From: JAZNOL01 sp045580815
GTDB taxonomy: Bacteria > Bacillota > Clostridia > RUG12999
Assembly: GCA_045580815.1 (NCBI GenBank)
Contig: JAZNOL010000086.1
Location: 1-26,910 of the forward strand
Direction: 5' to 3'
Length of the DNA stretch: 26,910 nucleotides
This document shows, piece by piece, positions 16,347 through 22,884 of the stretch. Positions within the stretch are counted from its first letter, which is position 1. Each line of letters begins with the position of its first letter. The position numbers were made by a program, and so were the translations under genes. The notes beneath the pieces were generated by a model, which worked only from the letters and a program-made list of their open reading frames with translations, was not told the DNA's origin and made no database searches.

Positions 16347-16610
16347 ATGCTGAAAAAATTAAAACTGTCAAAGGAAGATAAACAAAAAAAAGTAGGCGAA
16401 AAACGCCTACTCAAGCTTATTGATGATGCCCGGCGTGATTTGTGGGACTCCCGCAAAGGTTTTAACGAAACAAACGACGATGATATGATTGAATATTTTA
16501 TTTACGAACGGCGTGCATATGAGCTTCGGTATCTGCATCTTTTAAAGCTTTACAAAAACGCAGGATATTCTTCTGCCAAGCCGTCTGTTGCAGATGTTGC
16601 CGCCGGATAA
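16347..16610 (+). CDS. YaaL-like small protein (DUF2508)
   Basis: An 87-residue, charged, helical, cytoplasmic protein with no membrane segment. The core LLKLIDDARRDLWDSRKGFN through IEYFIYERRAYELRYLHLLK fits the DUF2508/YaaL family, small proteins of unknown function usually found near recR and the sigma-G/pro-sigma-E processing genes in Bacillus. AAGGAG precedes the ATG. It is 56 nt after DUF4363 and probably the third gene of that operon. The assignment is from residue pattern and length only. Confidence 0.72.
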   Translation: MLKKLKLSKEDKQKKVGEKRLLKLIDDARRDLWDSRKGFNETNDDDMIEYFIYERRAYELRYLHLLKLYKNAGYSSAKPSVADVAAG

Positions 16611-16659
16611 CAAAACTGCAACTACCCCCAACAACATACTACAAATATTTATGTAATGT

Positions 16660-16691
16660 AAAAAGTAGGCAGCCGGAGTCCGACTGCCTGC
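16660..16691. terminator. Bidirectional terminator between convergent genes
   Basis: An interrupted stem (16665-16672 with 16684-16691 plus an inner CGG/CCG, one internal mismatch and one wobble pair) is flanked by A4-5 on the left and, 4 nt on, by T5 on the right. It can therefore end both the plus-strand DUF421 operon and the minus-strand hendecad gene. Confidence 0.75.
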
Positions 16692-16699
16692 AACTGTTT

Positions 16700-16936
16700 T
16701 TACTTTTGATTTTTTTCTGTGTTTTCTTTAAGACGTTTTTTTGCTTCTTCAATGGTTTCGCCGTCTTTGGTCAGATACATATCAACAAATTTATCTTCAA
16801 TTTTTGTGTACCCGTCAACGACGCCTTTTTCAATTTTTTTGTATCCGTCAACAACAGCATCCGAAATTTTTTCAAATCCGTCAGTTACTGTTTCCGCTAT
16901 TTTTTTATTTGCCTGTGCTATTTTTGATTTTGCCAT
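16700..16936 (-). CDS. Small hendecad-repeat helical protein, unknown function
   Basis: A 78-residue acidic/basic protein without cysteine or membrane segment. The centre is made of 11-residue repeats: TDGFEKISDAV, VDGYKKIEKGV and VDGYTKIEDKF, followed by VDMY. Each repeat puts V/F, Y/F and I on one face, which predicts a long amphipathic helix. The C-terminal part is LTKDGETIEEAKKRLKEN. Similar short proteins are common in clostridia and are annotated as hypothetical; the resemblance to phasin-like or LEA-like helices is structural only. AAAGGATG precedes the ATG. It overlaps the 3' end of the membrane-protein gene by 32 nt, so it belongs to that operon. Confidence 0.78.
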   Translation of the reverse strand: MAKSKIAQANKKIAETVTDGFEKISDAVVDGYKKIEKGVVDGYTKIEDKFVDMYLTKDGETIEEAKKRLKENTEKNQK

Positions 16937-17522
16937 TTTTTACATCCTTTCCAATAATTAAATATAGTCCTACACAAATTACAATTACACACATACCGAT
17001 ACCACTTATTGTGTTAAACAGAGTGATATCCCCCGGAGTCATCCCTTCAAAGGATACCAGCATTGATTTTTGCAACGAATATATTGATACAACCGCATCA
17101 ACAAACGATATTCCGTTTACTGTCTTAACATACAGCCTATGATTTTTTCTTGTTTTTACAAATCCGGTTATTGCCAGAGTCAGCTTAACAAACGCATAAA
17201 GCGCAATGGTTATCATAACAATTTCATTATGCGCCGTTGACACATCGTACCGTATTGTCACATAAACAAACACGCACAAAACCACAGCCAGAGCAAATAT
17301 CATAAACCCGGTAAATTTCATAACGAATGTTTCGTTTTTCTTATTCTTTGCCGTAAATACAGTTACCAGAATACGCATTGTGCTTAGTATTATATAATAC
17401 GTTCCAACTGTTATAAACCATACTGAGCAAAACACAATTCCGATTACGCAATTGTAAACCGCAAACATCAGATTTATAACAAATTTCAACAGCTCTTTGG
17501 TATAGATGTCCGCTTTTTTCAT
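16905..17522 (-). CDS. Polytopic membrane protein of unknown function
   Basis: A 205-residue protein with about five or six hydrophobic helices: roughly residues 15-33, 36-52, 69-92, 100-122, 135-150 and 170-190. A basic loop (TAKNKKNETF) follows the second helix and a second basic loop (KTRKNHRLYVK) follows the fourth. No catalytic motif or known family signature is recognised. Its ATG lies one nucleotide after the stop of the 122-residue gene, whose final AAAGGG serves as its Shine-Dalgarno, and its end overlaps the hendecad gene. The three genes therefore form a tight operon facing the TetR-type regulator. Confidence 0.72.
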   Translation of the reverse strand: MKKADIYTKELLKFVINLMFAVYNCVIGIVFCSVWFITVGTYYIILSTMRILVTVFTAKNKKNETFVMKFTGFMIFALAVVLCVFVYVTIRYDVSTAHNEIVMITIALYAFVKLTLAITGFVKTRKNHRLYVKTVNGISFVDAVVSIYSLQKSMLVSFEGMTPGDITLFNTISGIGMCVIVICVGLYLIIGKDVKNGKIKNSTGK

Positions 17523-17523
17523 T

Positions 17524-17892
17524 TTATTTAATCCCTTTACATATAGGAATGAGCGAAAGCAACATTAAAATACCAACCAGCCCAATAAGTGTTCCGAGAA
17601 TAATATTTTCCCACACCATGCAAAAGCACATTCCTGTACCTAACACAAGTGCTCCGATTACACCAAAAACAAAAATCATAGTTTTTTTGCCGTTTAGTTT
17701 AATCAGTGCTTTATTCTCCATTTTTCGCCATACTGCAACGGTTACAATTCCAAGAATTATTCCTACCGCCCCAAATATAATGCCCTGTTTAAACAAATTC
17801 CATTCCGGCAAAAGAGCCATGCACATTCCAAGCGCAAACAAAACTCCGCTCACTGTACCAAGCATCATTGCAACAAAACTACTTTTTTTCAT
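17524..17892 (-). CDS. Four-helix membrane protein, conserved hypothetical
   Basis: A 122-residue protein with four transmembrane segments (about 6-28, 36-55, 71-92 and 95-117) arranged as two similar hairpins: LGTVSGVLFALGMCMALLPEW and GVIGALVLGTGMCFCMVWENI, each carrying a GMCM/GMCF motif. The internal repeat suggests an ancient duplication. I do not recognise a function. It has a strong Shine-Dalgarno (CAGGAGG) and is the first gene of the operon divergent from the TetR-like regulator, so it is the most direct candidate target. Confidence 0.75.
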   Translation of the reverse strand: MKKSSFVAMMLGTVSGVLFALGMCMALLPEWNLFKQGIIFGAVGIILGIVTVAVWRKMENKALIKLNGKKTMIFVFGVIGALVLGTGMCFCMVWENIILGTLIGLVGILMLLSLIPICKGIK

Positions 17893-17925
17893 ACAAAATA
17901 CCTCCTGATTTATTTTTTATTAAAC

Positions 17926-17981
17926 AGACACTTGTCTTTTTAATACATTTATAGTATAATATATTCAGAAGCATTTTTCAA
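17926..17981. promoter_or_regulatory. Face-to-face promoters with a palindromic operator candidate
   Basis: On the plus strand TTGTCT (17932-17937), 17 bp and TATAAT (17955-17960) drive the regulator gene. On the minus strand TTGAAA (17981-17976), 17 bp and TATACT (17958-17953) drive the membrane-protein operon. The two -10 boxes overlap. A palindrome AGACA-ct-TGTCT (17926-17937) covers the regulator's -35 and lies about 16 bp past the other -10, a position from which one repressor could control both directions. Confidence 0.65.
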
Positions 17982-18029
17982 CCATCATTTTAACAACAGG
18001 CGTTGGAATAATAAAAAAGGAGTTACAAA

Positions 18030-18545
18030 ATGAACGTAAAAAATAACAGGCGCAGACGTGAATCAATAGAAAAAATTGAAAAAGCATTTATTAATATGTT
18101 GCAAACAAAAGAAATTGCAAAAATATCCGTATCTGACATATGTAAAGAAACCGGACTTAACCGCAGTACGTTTTATGCCAACTATATTGATATTTATGAC
18201 CTTGCGGACAAACTTTGCGAAAAACTGGAAAATGATTTTCGCGAATTATTTTCGCAATACAACACAAACAGCAGCAACGGTGCACTTAAATTATTTGAAA
18301 ACATCAAGGAAAATCCGATTTTCTACAAAACATATTTCAAATTAGGATATAACAGCGAGCATGATGTATTAATTTACGATACCGTGAGAGCTGAAAAAGA
18401 TTTCGGTAATAAACATCTTAAGTATCATATTGAATTTTTCAGAAGCGGATTTAATGCCATTGTGAAAATGTGGCTGAACAACGGTTGTCAGGAAAGCCCT
18501 GAAGAAATGGTCGAAATAATTAAAAGTGAATATAAAGGCAGATAA
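18030..18545 (+). CDS. TetR/AcrR-type transcriptional regulator
   Basis: A 171-residue regulator. The N-terminal helix-turn-helix is in ISVSDICKETGLNRSTFYANYIDIYDLADKL (about residues 31-62), with the S/T-FY-x-x-Y/F pattern of TetR recognition helices. The C-terminal ligand/dimer domain ends with FFRSGFNAIVKMWLNNGCQESPEEM, a form common among small clostridial TetR proteins of the DhaS/YbiH-like group. AAGGAG lies upstream of the ATG. It is divergent from two membrane-protein genes and most likely represses them and itself. The effector is unknown. Confidence 0.88.
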   Translation: MNVKNNRRRRESIEKIEKAFINMLQTKEIAKISVSDICKETGLNRSTFYANYIDIYDLADKLCEKLENDFRELFSQYNTNSSNGALKLFENIKENPIFYKTYFKLGYNSEHDVLIYDTVRAEKDFGNKHLKYHIEFFRSGFNAIVKMWLNNGCQESPEEMVEIIKSEYKGR

Positions 18546-18669
18546 GCACAACAACCTGCAAACAGATAAAAAATCTTATATATCGGCAGAAATGTCTGTC
18601 CTGCTTTTGTTTATCAACCCCACAGTGACATAGCCGTTTCGATTATAATCTGTCCGTCATTTTTCTGAT

Positions 18670-18709
18670 AAAAAAGGCTGTAGCAAAATAAAAGCATTTT
18701 GCTACAGCC
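18670..18709 (-). terminator. Rho-independent terminator after gltX
   Basis: A perfect 14-bp stem (18676-18689 with 18696-18709) closes a 6-nt loop. On the minus strand six T follow (18675-18670). It starts 17 nt after the gltX stop and could also stop plus-strand transcription coming from the TetR-like gene. Confidence 0.92.
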
Positions 18710-18725
18710 ACTTTGTTTTATTAAA

Positions 18726-20186
18726 TTATGCGTTTGCGGCTTCGAGTTTTTCGATGCCTTTTTTAATTCTTGCAATTGATTCTTCTTTACCTAAGATAAG
18801 TGCAAGCTCAATTGCACCGCCGGGTGTGAACTGTTTGCCTGAAAGTGCTGTACGCATAGGCCACAGAACAACGCCGTTTTTAACTTCTTTCTGCGCAATA
18901 AGTTCAAACACAGCCGAATGAATACCTTCTTCGCTCCAGTCAGAGATTGATTCCACAACAGGAAGCAGGCTCTTTAATGAATCAAGAGAGTTTTCGGGGT
19001 TTGTTTTCATTTTTTTGTGAACATAAAGCTCAATGTCATATTCGGGCAGCTCGTCAATAAAGTCAATCTGTGCCGGAATATCAGAAAGCAGTTCTGTACG
19101 TGTATGCATCAATGATGCAAGATATTTAAAGTCAATATCTTTTTTAACAGCCTGTTTTATAAACGGCAGAGCCATTTCATAAAAATCTTCTTCAGACAGT
19201 TTTCTTATATATTCACCATTCATCCAGTTGAGCTTCTGCACGTCAAAAATTGCCGGCGATTTATTAATGTTTTTCGGGTCGAAAATCTCAATAAGCTCTT
19301 CGAGGCTGAAAATTTCTCTTTCACCGCCGGGACTCCATCCCAGAAGTGCGATAAAGTTGATAACTGCATCTTTCAGATAGCCTTTTGCAATAATATCCTC
19401 ATAAGATGCATCGCCGTTACGTTTTGAAAGTTTTTCCTGGGCGTTTTTCATAACCGGCGGGCAATGGATATATTCGGGAATATCCCAGCCAAAAGCCTCA
19501 TACAGCAGGTTGTATTTAGGTGCTGATGAAAGATACTCGCTACCTCTGATAACGTGAGTTATGCCCATCAGGTGGTCGTCCACAACGTTTGCAAAGTTGT
19601 ATGTAGGCAGACCATCGGATTTAAGCAGAACGTTATCGTCGAGTGTTGAGTTTTCAACACGGATTTTACCGTAAATAAGGTCATCAAAGGTTGTGTAGCC
19701 TGTTTTCGGGATTTTCTGTCTTATAACATAAGGCACACCTGCATCAAGCTTTTCTTTGATTTCTTCTTCAGAAAGGTTGCGGCAATAGCCGTCGTAATGT
19801 GTGGGAGTTTTTGAAGCCTCCTGAATTGCACGCAATTCGTCAAGACGGTCTTTGTCACAGAAACAGTAATAAGCACCGCCAAGCTCAACCAATTTGTGAG
19901 CATATTCTTTATAAATTTCACGGCGGTCACTCTGTACATAAGGACCTACGCCGCCATCCTTGTCGGGACCTTCGTCATGATAAAGACCTGCCTCGGCAAG
20001 TGTTTTGTAAATAACTTCAACTGCGCCTTCAACATAGCGTTCCTGGTCGGTATCTTCAATACGGAGGATAAAATCGCCGCCGTAGTGTTTTGTAAGAAGA
20101 TACGCATAAAGAGCTGTACGCAGGTTACCGATATGCATATAACCTGTGGGGCTGGGCGCAAAACGGGTTCTTACCTTTTTTTCCAT
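18726..20186 (-). CDS. gltX: Glutamate--tRNA ligase (GluRS)
   Basis: A class I aminoacyl-tRNA synthetase charging tRNA-Glu, and tRNA-Gln if the enzyme is non-discriminating. The 486 residues begin with the canonical RFAPSPTGYMHIGNLRTALY, where HIGN is the HIGH motif. KLSKRNGD is the KMSKS-type loop. YHSD-like binding segments and the anticodon-binding C-terminus (IELALILGKEESIARIKKGIEKL) follow. The frame stays open to 20339, but the extra residues are not GluRS-like and fall in a palindromic region, so they are not taken as coding. Start is ATG 20186 or 20198 (four more residues); neither has ideal Shine-Dalgarno spacing. It is alone, with its own terminator. Confidence 0.96.
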   Translation of the reverse strand: MEKKVRTRFAPSPTGYMHIGNLRTALYAYLLTKHYGGDFILRIEDTDQERYVEGAVEVIYKTLAEAGLYHDEGPDKDGGVGPYVQSDRREIYKEYAHKLVELGGAYYCFCDKDRLDELRAIQEASKTPTHYDGYCRNLSEEEIKEKLDAGVPYVIRQKIPKTGYTTFDDLIYGKIRVENSTLDDNVLLKSDGLPTYNFANVVDDHLMGITHVIRGSEYLSSAPKYNLLYEAFGWDIPEYIHCPPVMKNAQEKLSKRNGDASYEDIIAKGYLKDAVINFIALLGWSPGGEREIFSLEELIEIFDPKNINKSPAIFDVQKLNWMNGEYIRKLSEEDFYEMALPFIKQAVKKDIDFKYLASLMHTRTELLSDIPAQIDFIDELPEYDIELYVHKKMKTNPENSLDSLKSLLPVVESISDWSEEGIHSAVFELIAQKEVKNGVVLWPMRTALSGKQFTPGGAIELALILGKEESIARIKKGIEKLEAANA

Positions 20187-20188
20187 AT

Positions 20189-20366
20189 TAATTTCCATAG
20201 CCTTTCTGCCCACAAATAATAAATAATATACGCATCTTTTCGTGGGCAGAAGAGGCGTATAATGGAAATTATGCACATCGCCGTTTCGTGCCGCAAAGGC
20301 ACGAATATTCGGCGGTGCATTAAATCCCGCCGGAGGCATTAACGTGATTTTTCACGTTAATTCTCC
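20189..20366. repeat. Block of three adjacent inverted repeats upstream of gltX
   Basis: Palindrome 1 (20189-20271) pairs 20189-20198 with 20262-20271 and 20200-20213 with 20242-20256 around a 28-nt centre. Palindrome 2 (20272-20319) pairs TGCAC/GTGCA, CGCCG/CGGCG and TTCGTGCC/GGCACGAA around a 5-nt loop. Palindrome 3 (20332-20366) pairs GGAG/CTCC and ATTAACGTG/CACGTTAAT around 6 nt. The arms are nearly perfect and leave little unpaired sequence between them. It could be a dispersed palindromic element or a structured leader; the gltX start lies at its edge. Confidence 0.7.
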
Positions 20367-20373
20367 TCTTTTT

Positions 20374-20404
20374 AAAAGCAGTGCAAAAGTCATGCACCGC
20401 TTTT
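20374..20404 (-). terminator. Probable terminator after jag
   Basis: A 12-bp stem with one wobble pair (20374-20385 with 20393-20404) closes a 7-nt loop, 9 nt past the jag stop. On the minus strand the arm ends in four T. The T tract is short, so efficiency is uncertain. Confidence 0.7.
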
Positions 20405-20412
20405 AAGATTAA

Positions 20413-21036
20413 TTATTTAAGTGAAATAACAACCTTGCGGTTCGGTTCTTCGCCGATACTTTCTGTTTTAACTATACGGTTGTTCTGGAGAGTTGAGTGA
20501 ATAATGCGTCTTTCGTTGGGACTCATGGGCTCAAGTGTAACGCTTTTTCTTGAACGTGCAACCTGTGAAGCAAGTCTGCGTGCAAGACGCACGAGAGTTT
20601 CGTGACGGCGTTCACGATAGTTTTCTGTATCAAGCTGAACTTTAATAAATTCGTTTGAAACTTTGTTTACGGCAAGGCTTGTGAGATACTGAAGTGAATC
20701 AAGTGTTTCACCACGTCTGCCGATAAGAATACCCATATCTTCGCCACTCATAACAATTTTGAGAGTTTTGGTTTCTGTAAGTTCTGTTTCATAATTTACA
20801 TCGGAAACAATTTTAGAAACCATTGTATCCAAAAATTTAACAGCCATTTTTTCAATGCTGAGTTTTTCTGTAACTTTAACTACGGCATCTTTGCTGCCAA
20901 TGCCGAGGAAACCTTTTGTTGCTTCTTCAACAACTTCAATTTCCACTTCGTCTTCTGTAAGACCAAGTTCTTCAAGAGCAAGCACAATTGCCTCATCTTT
21001 TGTTTTTGCGCTTTTTGTTATTGTCTTCGCGTTCAT
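20413..21036 (-). CDS. jag: Jag/KhpB RNA-binding protein (Jag-N, KH and R3H domains)
   Basis: A cytoplasmic RNA-binding protein, 207 residues. Jag-N is at about 5-50 (KTKDEAIVLALEELGLTEDE, ending EATKGFLGIGSKDAVVKV). The KH domain has the GILIGRRGETLDSLQYLTSL loop (about 102-121), and the R3H domain contains ENYRERRHETLVRLARRLA with the PMSPNERRIIHSTLQ tail. Homologues (EloR/KhpB) bind many RNAs with KhpA and affect elongation and cell-wall synthesis. The ATG at 21036 lies inside the yidC 3' end (44-nt overlap) with AGGAA upstream, so translation is coupled. It is the last gene of the rpmH operon. Confidence 0.95.
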   Translation of the reverse strand: MNAKTITKSAKTKDEAIVLALEELGLTEDEVEIEVVEEATKGFLGIGSKDAVVKVTEKLSIEKMAVKFLDTMVSKIVSDVNYETELTETKTLKIVMSGEDMGILIGRRGETLDSLQYLTSLAVNKVSNEFIKVQLDTENYRERRHETLVRLARRLASQVARSRKSVTLEPMSPNERRIIHSTLQNNRIVKTESIGEEPNRKVVISLK

Positions 21037-21988
21037 TGTATTCCTGTTCCATCCTTTCTTTTAATTTGGGAACATAATATTTGTTAACTACAAACTGCTG
21101 TGCTATCTGAATAACGTTACCTGCAATCCAGTAAATACTAATGCCTGCAGGCATCATAAATGTAAACCACAATGTCATAAGGGGCATAATTTTCATCATG
21201 CCGCCCGCAGGATTATCATTTGCGGCTTTTTCACCGGGACGCGGCGGACGTTTGGGTTTGTTTGTTTCTTCTTTTTTCTTTTCCATGCCAATGTTCATAA
21301 ACTTGCTGGAAAGATATGTTGTAAGTGCTGCCACAATCGGAATAATCCAAATCCAGCTTGCACCAAAATTGGGTGCATTAAAATCAATTGACGGCTGTGT
21401 AGACAAATCAAGGCCAAAGAAGTTATACTTTATGGCAAAATCTGCAAGATTGGGAATATTTTGAGCACCAGCTTCTGCCATTTTTGCAGCAATTGACGGA
21501 GCGGCTGTTGCGTCCTTTGCCAATTCTGCCGTAATCAGAAGTTGTTCATATCCTGCCGGAATTTTTGCTGCAAGTTCCGGTATTGCCTTAACCGCATTGA
21601 TAATAGCATCCTTAGTTTCTGCAGACAACCCCCAGATAAATGTAAGAGGTTTTTTAATAACATCAAACAATGCAAAAAGAACCGGGAACTGTATTAAAAG
21701 CGGCAGACATCCCGAAAAAGGACTTACGCCGTACTTTTTGTAGAGTTTCATTGTTTCCTGGCTCAATGCTTCTTTATTGTCGCCATACTGTTTCTGGAGG
21801 GCATCCATTTTGGGTTTCAAAATGTTCATCTGAACCATTGACTTTTGCTGTTTCAAGCTAAGAGGCAACAGAATAAGTCTTGTTGCAAGAGTAAAGAGAA
21901 TAAGTGCCCAACCGTAGTTCTGAACAACGCTGTACATAAGCTTTAATATAAAGCCAAGCGGTGCACTTAAAAATCCAAAAATGTTCAT
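20993..21988 (-). CDS. yidC: Membrane protein insertase YidC/OxaA
   Basis: Inserts and folds membrane proteins, alone or with SecYEG. The 331 residues begin with a transmembrane segment and NYGWALILFTLATRLILLPL, which carries the conserved groove arginine (about residue 37). A cytoplasmic helical hairpin follows (KQQKSMVQMNILKPKMDALQ to about 85), then SPFSGCLPLLIQFPVLFALF, a long loop (125-205) and the last helices ending WIAGNVIQIAQQFVVNKYYV. Unlike Bacillus SpoIIIJ there is no lipobox cysteine at the N-terminus. The C-terminus is lysine/arginine rich, fitting ribosome contact. It lies 22 nt after yidD. Confidence 0.96.
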   Translation of the reverse strand: MNIFGFLSAPLGFILKLMYSVVQNYGWALILFTLATRLILLPLSLKQQKSMVQMNILKPKMDALQKQYGDNKEALSQETMKLYKKYGVSPFSGCLPLLIQFPVLFALFDVIKKPLTFIWGLSAETKDAIINAVKAIPELAAKIPAGYEQLLITAELAKDATAAPSIAAKMAEAGAQNIPNLADFAIKYNFFGLDLSTQPSIDFNAPNFGASWIWIIPIVAALTTYLSSKFMNIGMEKKKEETNKPKRPPRPGEKAANDNPAGGMMKIMPLMTLWFTFMMPAGISIYWIAGNVIQIAQQFVVNKYYVPKLKERMEQEYNEREDNNKKRKNKR

Positions 21989-22010
21989 TCTTTTCTATCC
22001 TTTCAAACTG

Positions 22011-22220
22011 TTAGGGTACAGGATCGTACCCCCCTTTGCAAAAGGGATTGCAACGCAATATACGCCATACAGTGAGCCGAAGAGCTTTAAAAAACCCGTA
22101 TTTCGAAAAAGCCTCAAGGGCATATTCCGAGCAGGTCGGCATAAACCGACAGCAGGGCTTTTTCATCGGAGAAATATGTTTTCTGTAAAGATTAATCAGA
22201 AATATTGCTGCTTTTTTCAT
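22011..22220 (-). CDS. yidD: Membrane protein insertion efficiency factor YidD
   Basis: A 69-residue protein with the full family pattern: LINLYRKHISP, CCRFMPTCSEYALEAFSKYG, WRILRCNPFCKGGYDPVP. The conserved cysteines and the C-terminal G-G-x-D-P-V-P are all present. YidD has a basic amphipathic helix that associates with the membrane and aids YidC-dependent insertion. It overlaps the rnpA 3' end by 29 nt, the classic arrangement, so it is probably translated by coupling. Confidence 0.95.
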   Translation of the reverse strand: MKKAAIFLINLYRKHISPMKKPCCRFMPTCSEYALEAFSKYGFFKALRLTVWRILRCNPFCKGGYDPVP

Positions 22221-22566
22221 CTTCGTCTCCGCTTTCTAAAAGCTCAAGCTTTCGCATAATATGCAAAAGCGCCGAATTAATTTTATGGTAATCGGCAGAT
22301 GCCGACGCCATACGTGCCACGATAACTATAATGTGACCTGTTTTTATTATATCCTCGCTTAAACGGTAGGATTCTTTTATTCTGCGCCGTACTTTGTTGC
22401 GAAGCACCGCACAGCCGATTTTTTTGCTTACTGTAATTCCAAGTCTGTTAAACCCTTGTTTGCCGGGCAAAACGTATACTGCAAGATACTTGTTTGCGTA
22501 GCTTTTACCTTTTGAATATGCTCGTTTAAATAATGTATTGCGGTTTAGTGATAAAGTGTTTTTCAT
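22192..22566 (-). CDS. rnpA: Ribonuclease P protein component
   Basis: The protein subunit of RNase P, which with the M1-type RNA removes 5' leaders from pre-tRNA. The 124 residues contain the aromatic/basic N-terminus (NRNTLFKRAYSKGKSY), RLGITVSKKIGCAVLRNKVR and the signature RNKVRRRIKESYR (56-68). An extended acidic tail (SGDEDEKSSNISD) lies in the part that overlaps yidD. It lies 68 nt after rpmH, beyond a terminator-like hairpin. Confidence 0.96.
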   Translation of the reverse strand: MKNTLSLNRNTLFKRAYSKGKSYANKYLAVYVLPGKQGFNRLGITVSKKIGCAVLRNKVRRRIKESYRLSEDIIKTGHIIVIVARMASASADYHKINSALLHIMRKLELLESGDEDEKSSNISD

Positions 22567-22585
22567 AAAAAATATGAAACAATAT

Positions 22586-22609
22586 AAAAAGCGGGAATGA
22601 CCCCGCTTT
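22586..22609 (-). terminator. Terminator-like hairpin between rpmH and rnpA
   Basis: A perfect 8-bp stem (22588-22595 with 22602-22609, arm AAAGCGGG) closes a 6-nt loop and runs on the minus strand into a T-rich tract. It would stop a fraction of transcripts after rpmH, letting the abundant ribosomal protein outrun the enzyme subunit. Confidence 0.75.
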
Positions 22610-22634
22610 AGAAATCAAAACACAAGACAATCGC

Positions 22635-22769
22635 TTATGCCGATAAGGTTTTTCTGCCTTTTCTTCTTCTGCTTGCCAAAACCTTTCTTCCGTTTGCTGT
22701 AGACATTCTTTTTCTGAAACCGTGTTCTTTCTTTCTCTGTCTTACTTTAGGCTGATATGTTCTAAGCAT
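22635..22769 (-). CDS. rpmH: Large ribosomal subunit protein bL34
   Basis: A 44-residue basic ribosomal protein: MLRTYQPKVRQRKKEHGFRK is followed by RMSTANGRKVLASRRRKGRKTLSA. This is the standard L34 pattern (QP, HGFRKRM, GRKVLA RRRKGR), full length. The ATG at 22769 has GGAGGTG 7 nt upstream. It opens the rpmH-rnpA-yidD-yidC-jag operon. No dnaA or replication origin lies on its upstream side here, unlike in many Firmicutes. Confidence 0.97.
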   Translation of the reverse strand: MLRTYQPKVRQRKKEHGFRKRMSTANGRKVLASRRRKGRKTLSA

Positions 22770-22826
22770 CCAAGACACCTCCTGTTTTATCTGTTACATA
22801 TTCAAATTCTTCCGCTACATCTCAAT

Positions 22827-22855
22827 ATTATATATCATTTTTTGCAATTTGTCAA
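22827..22855 (-). promoter_or_regulatory. Promoter of the rpmH operon
   Basis: On the minus strand TTGACA (22855-22850), 17 bp and TATAAT (22832-22827) match the sigma-A consensus perfectly. The leader to rpmH is about 50 nt. Confidence 0.88.
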
Positions 22856-22884
22856 TAGAAATTTTAAATTTTGTTTGTTTTTAC

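Noticed and set aside
18580..18620. Terminator just after the TetR-like gene
   Set aside because: Only a 4-bp GCAG/CTGC stem with a large loop is seen; the strong hairpin at 18676-18709 is a better candidate for both directions.
20187..20339. N-terminal extension of GluRS of about 50 residues
   Set aside because: The residues are not GluRS-like, the canonical start follows at 20186/20198, and the DNA is a series of palindromes whose pairing explains it better than coding.
22770..22884. Replication origin beside rpmH
   Set aside because: No dnaA gene and no cluster of TTATNCACA boxes; the gap is short and is accounted for by the operon promoter.
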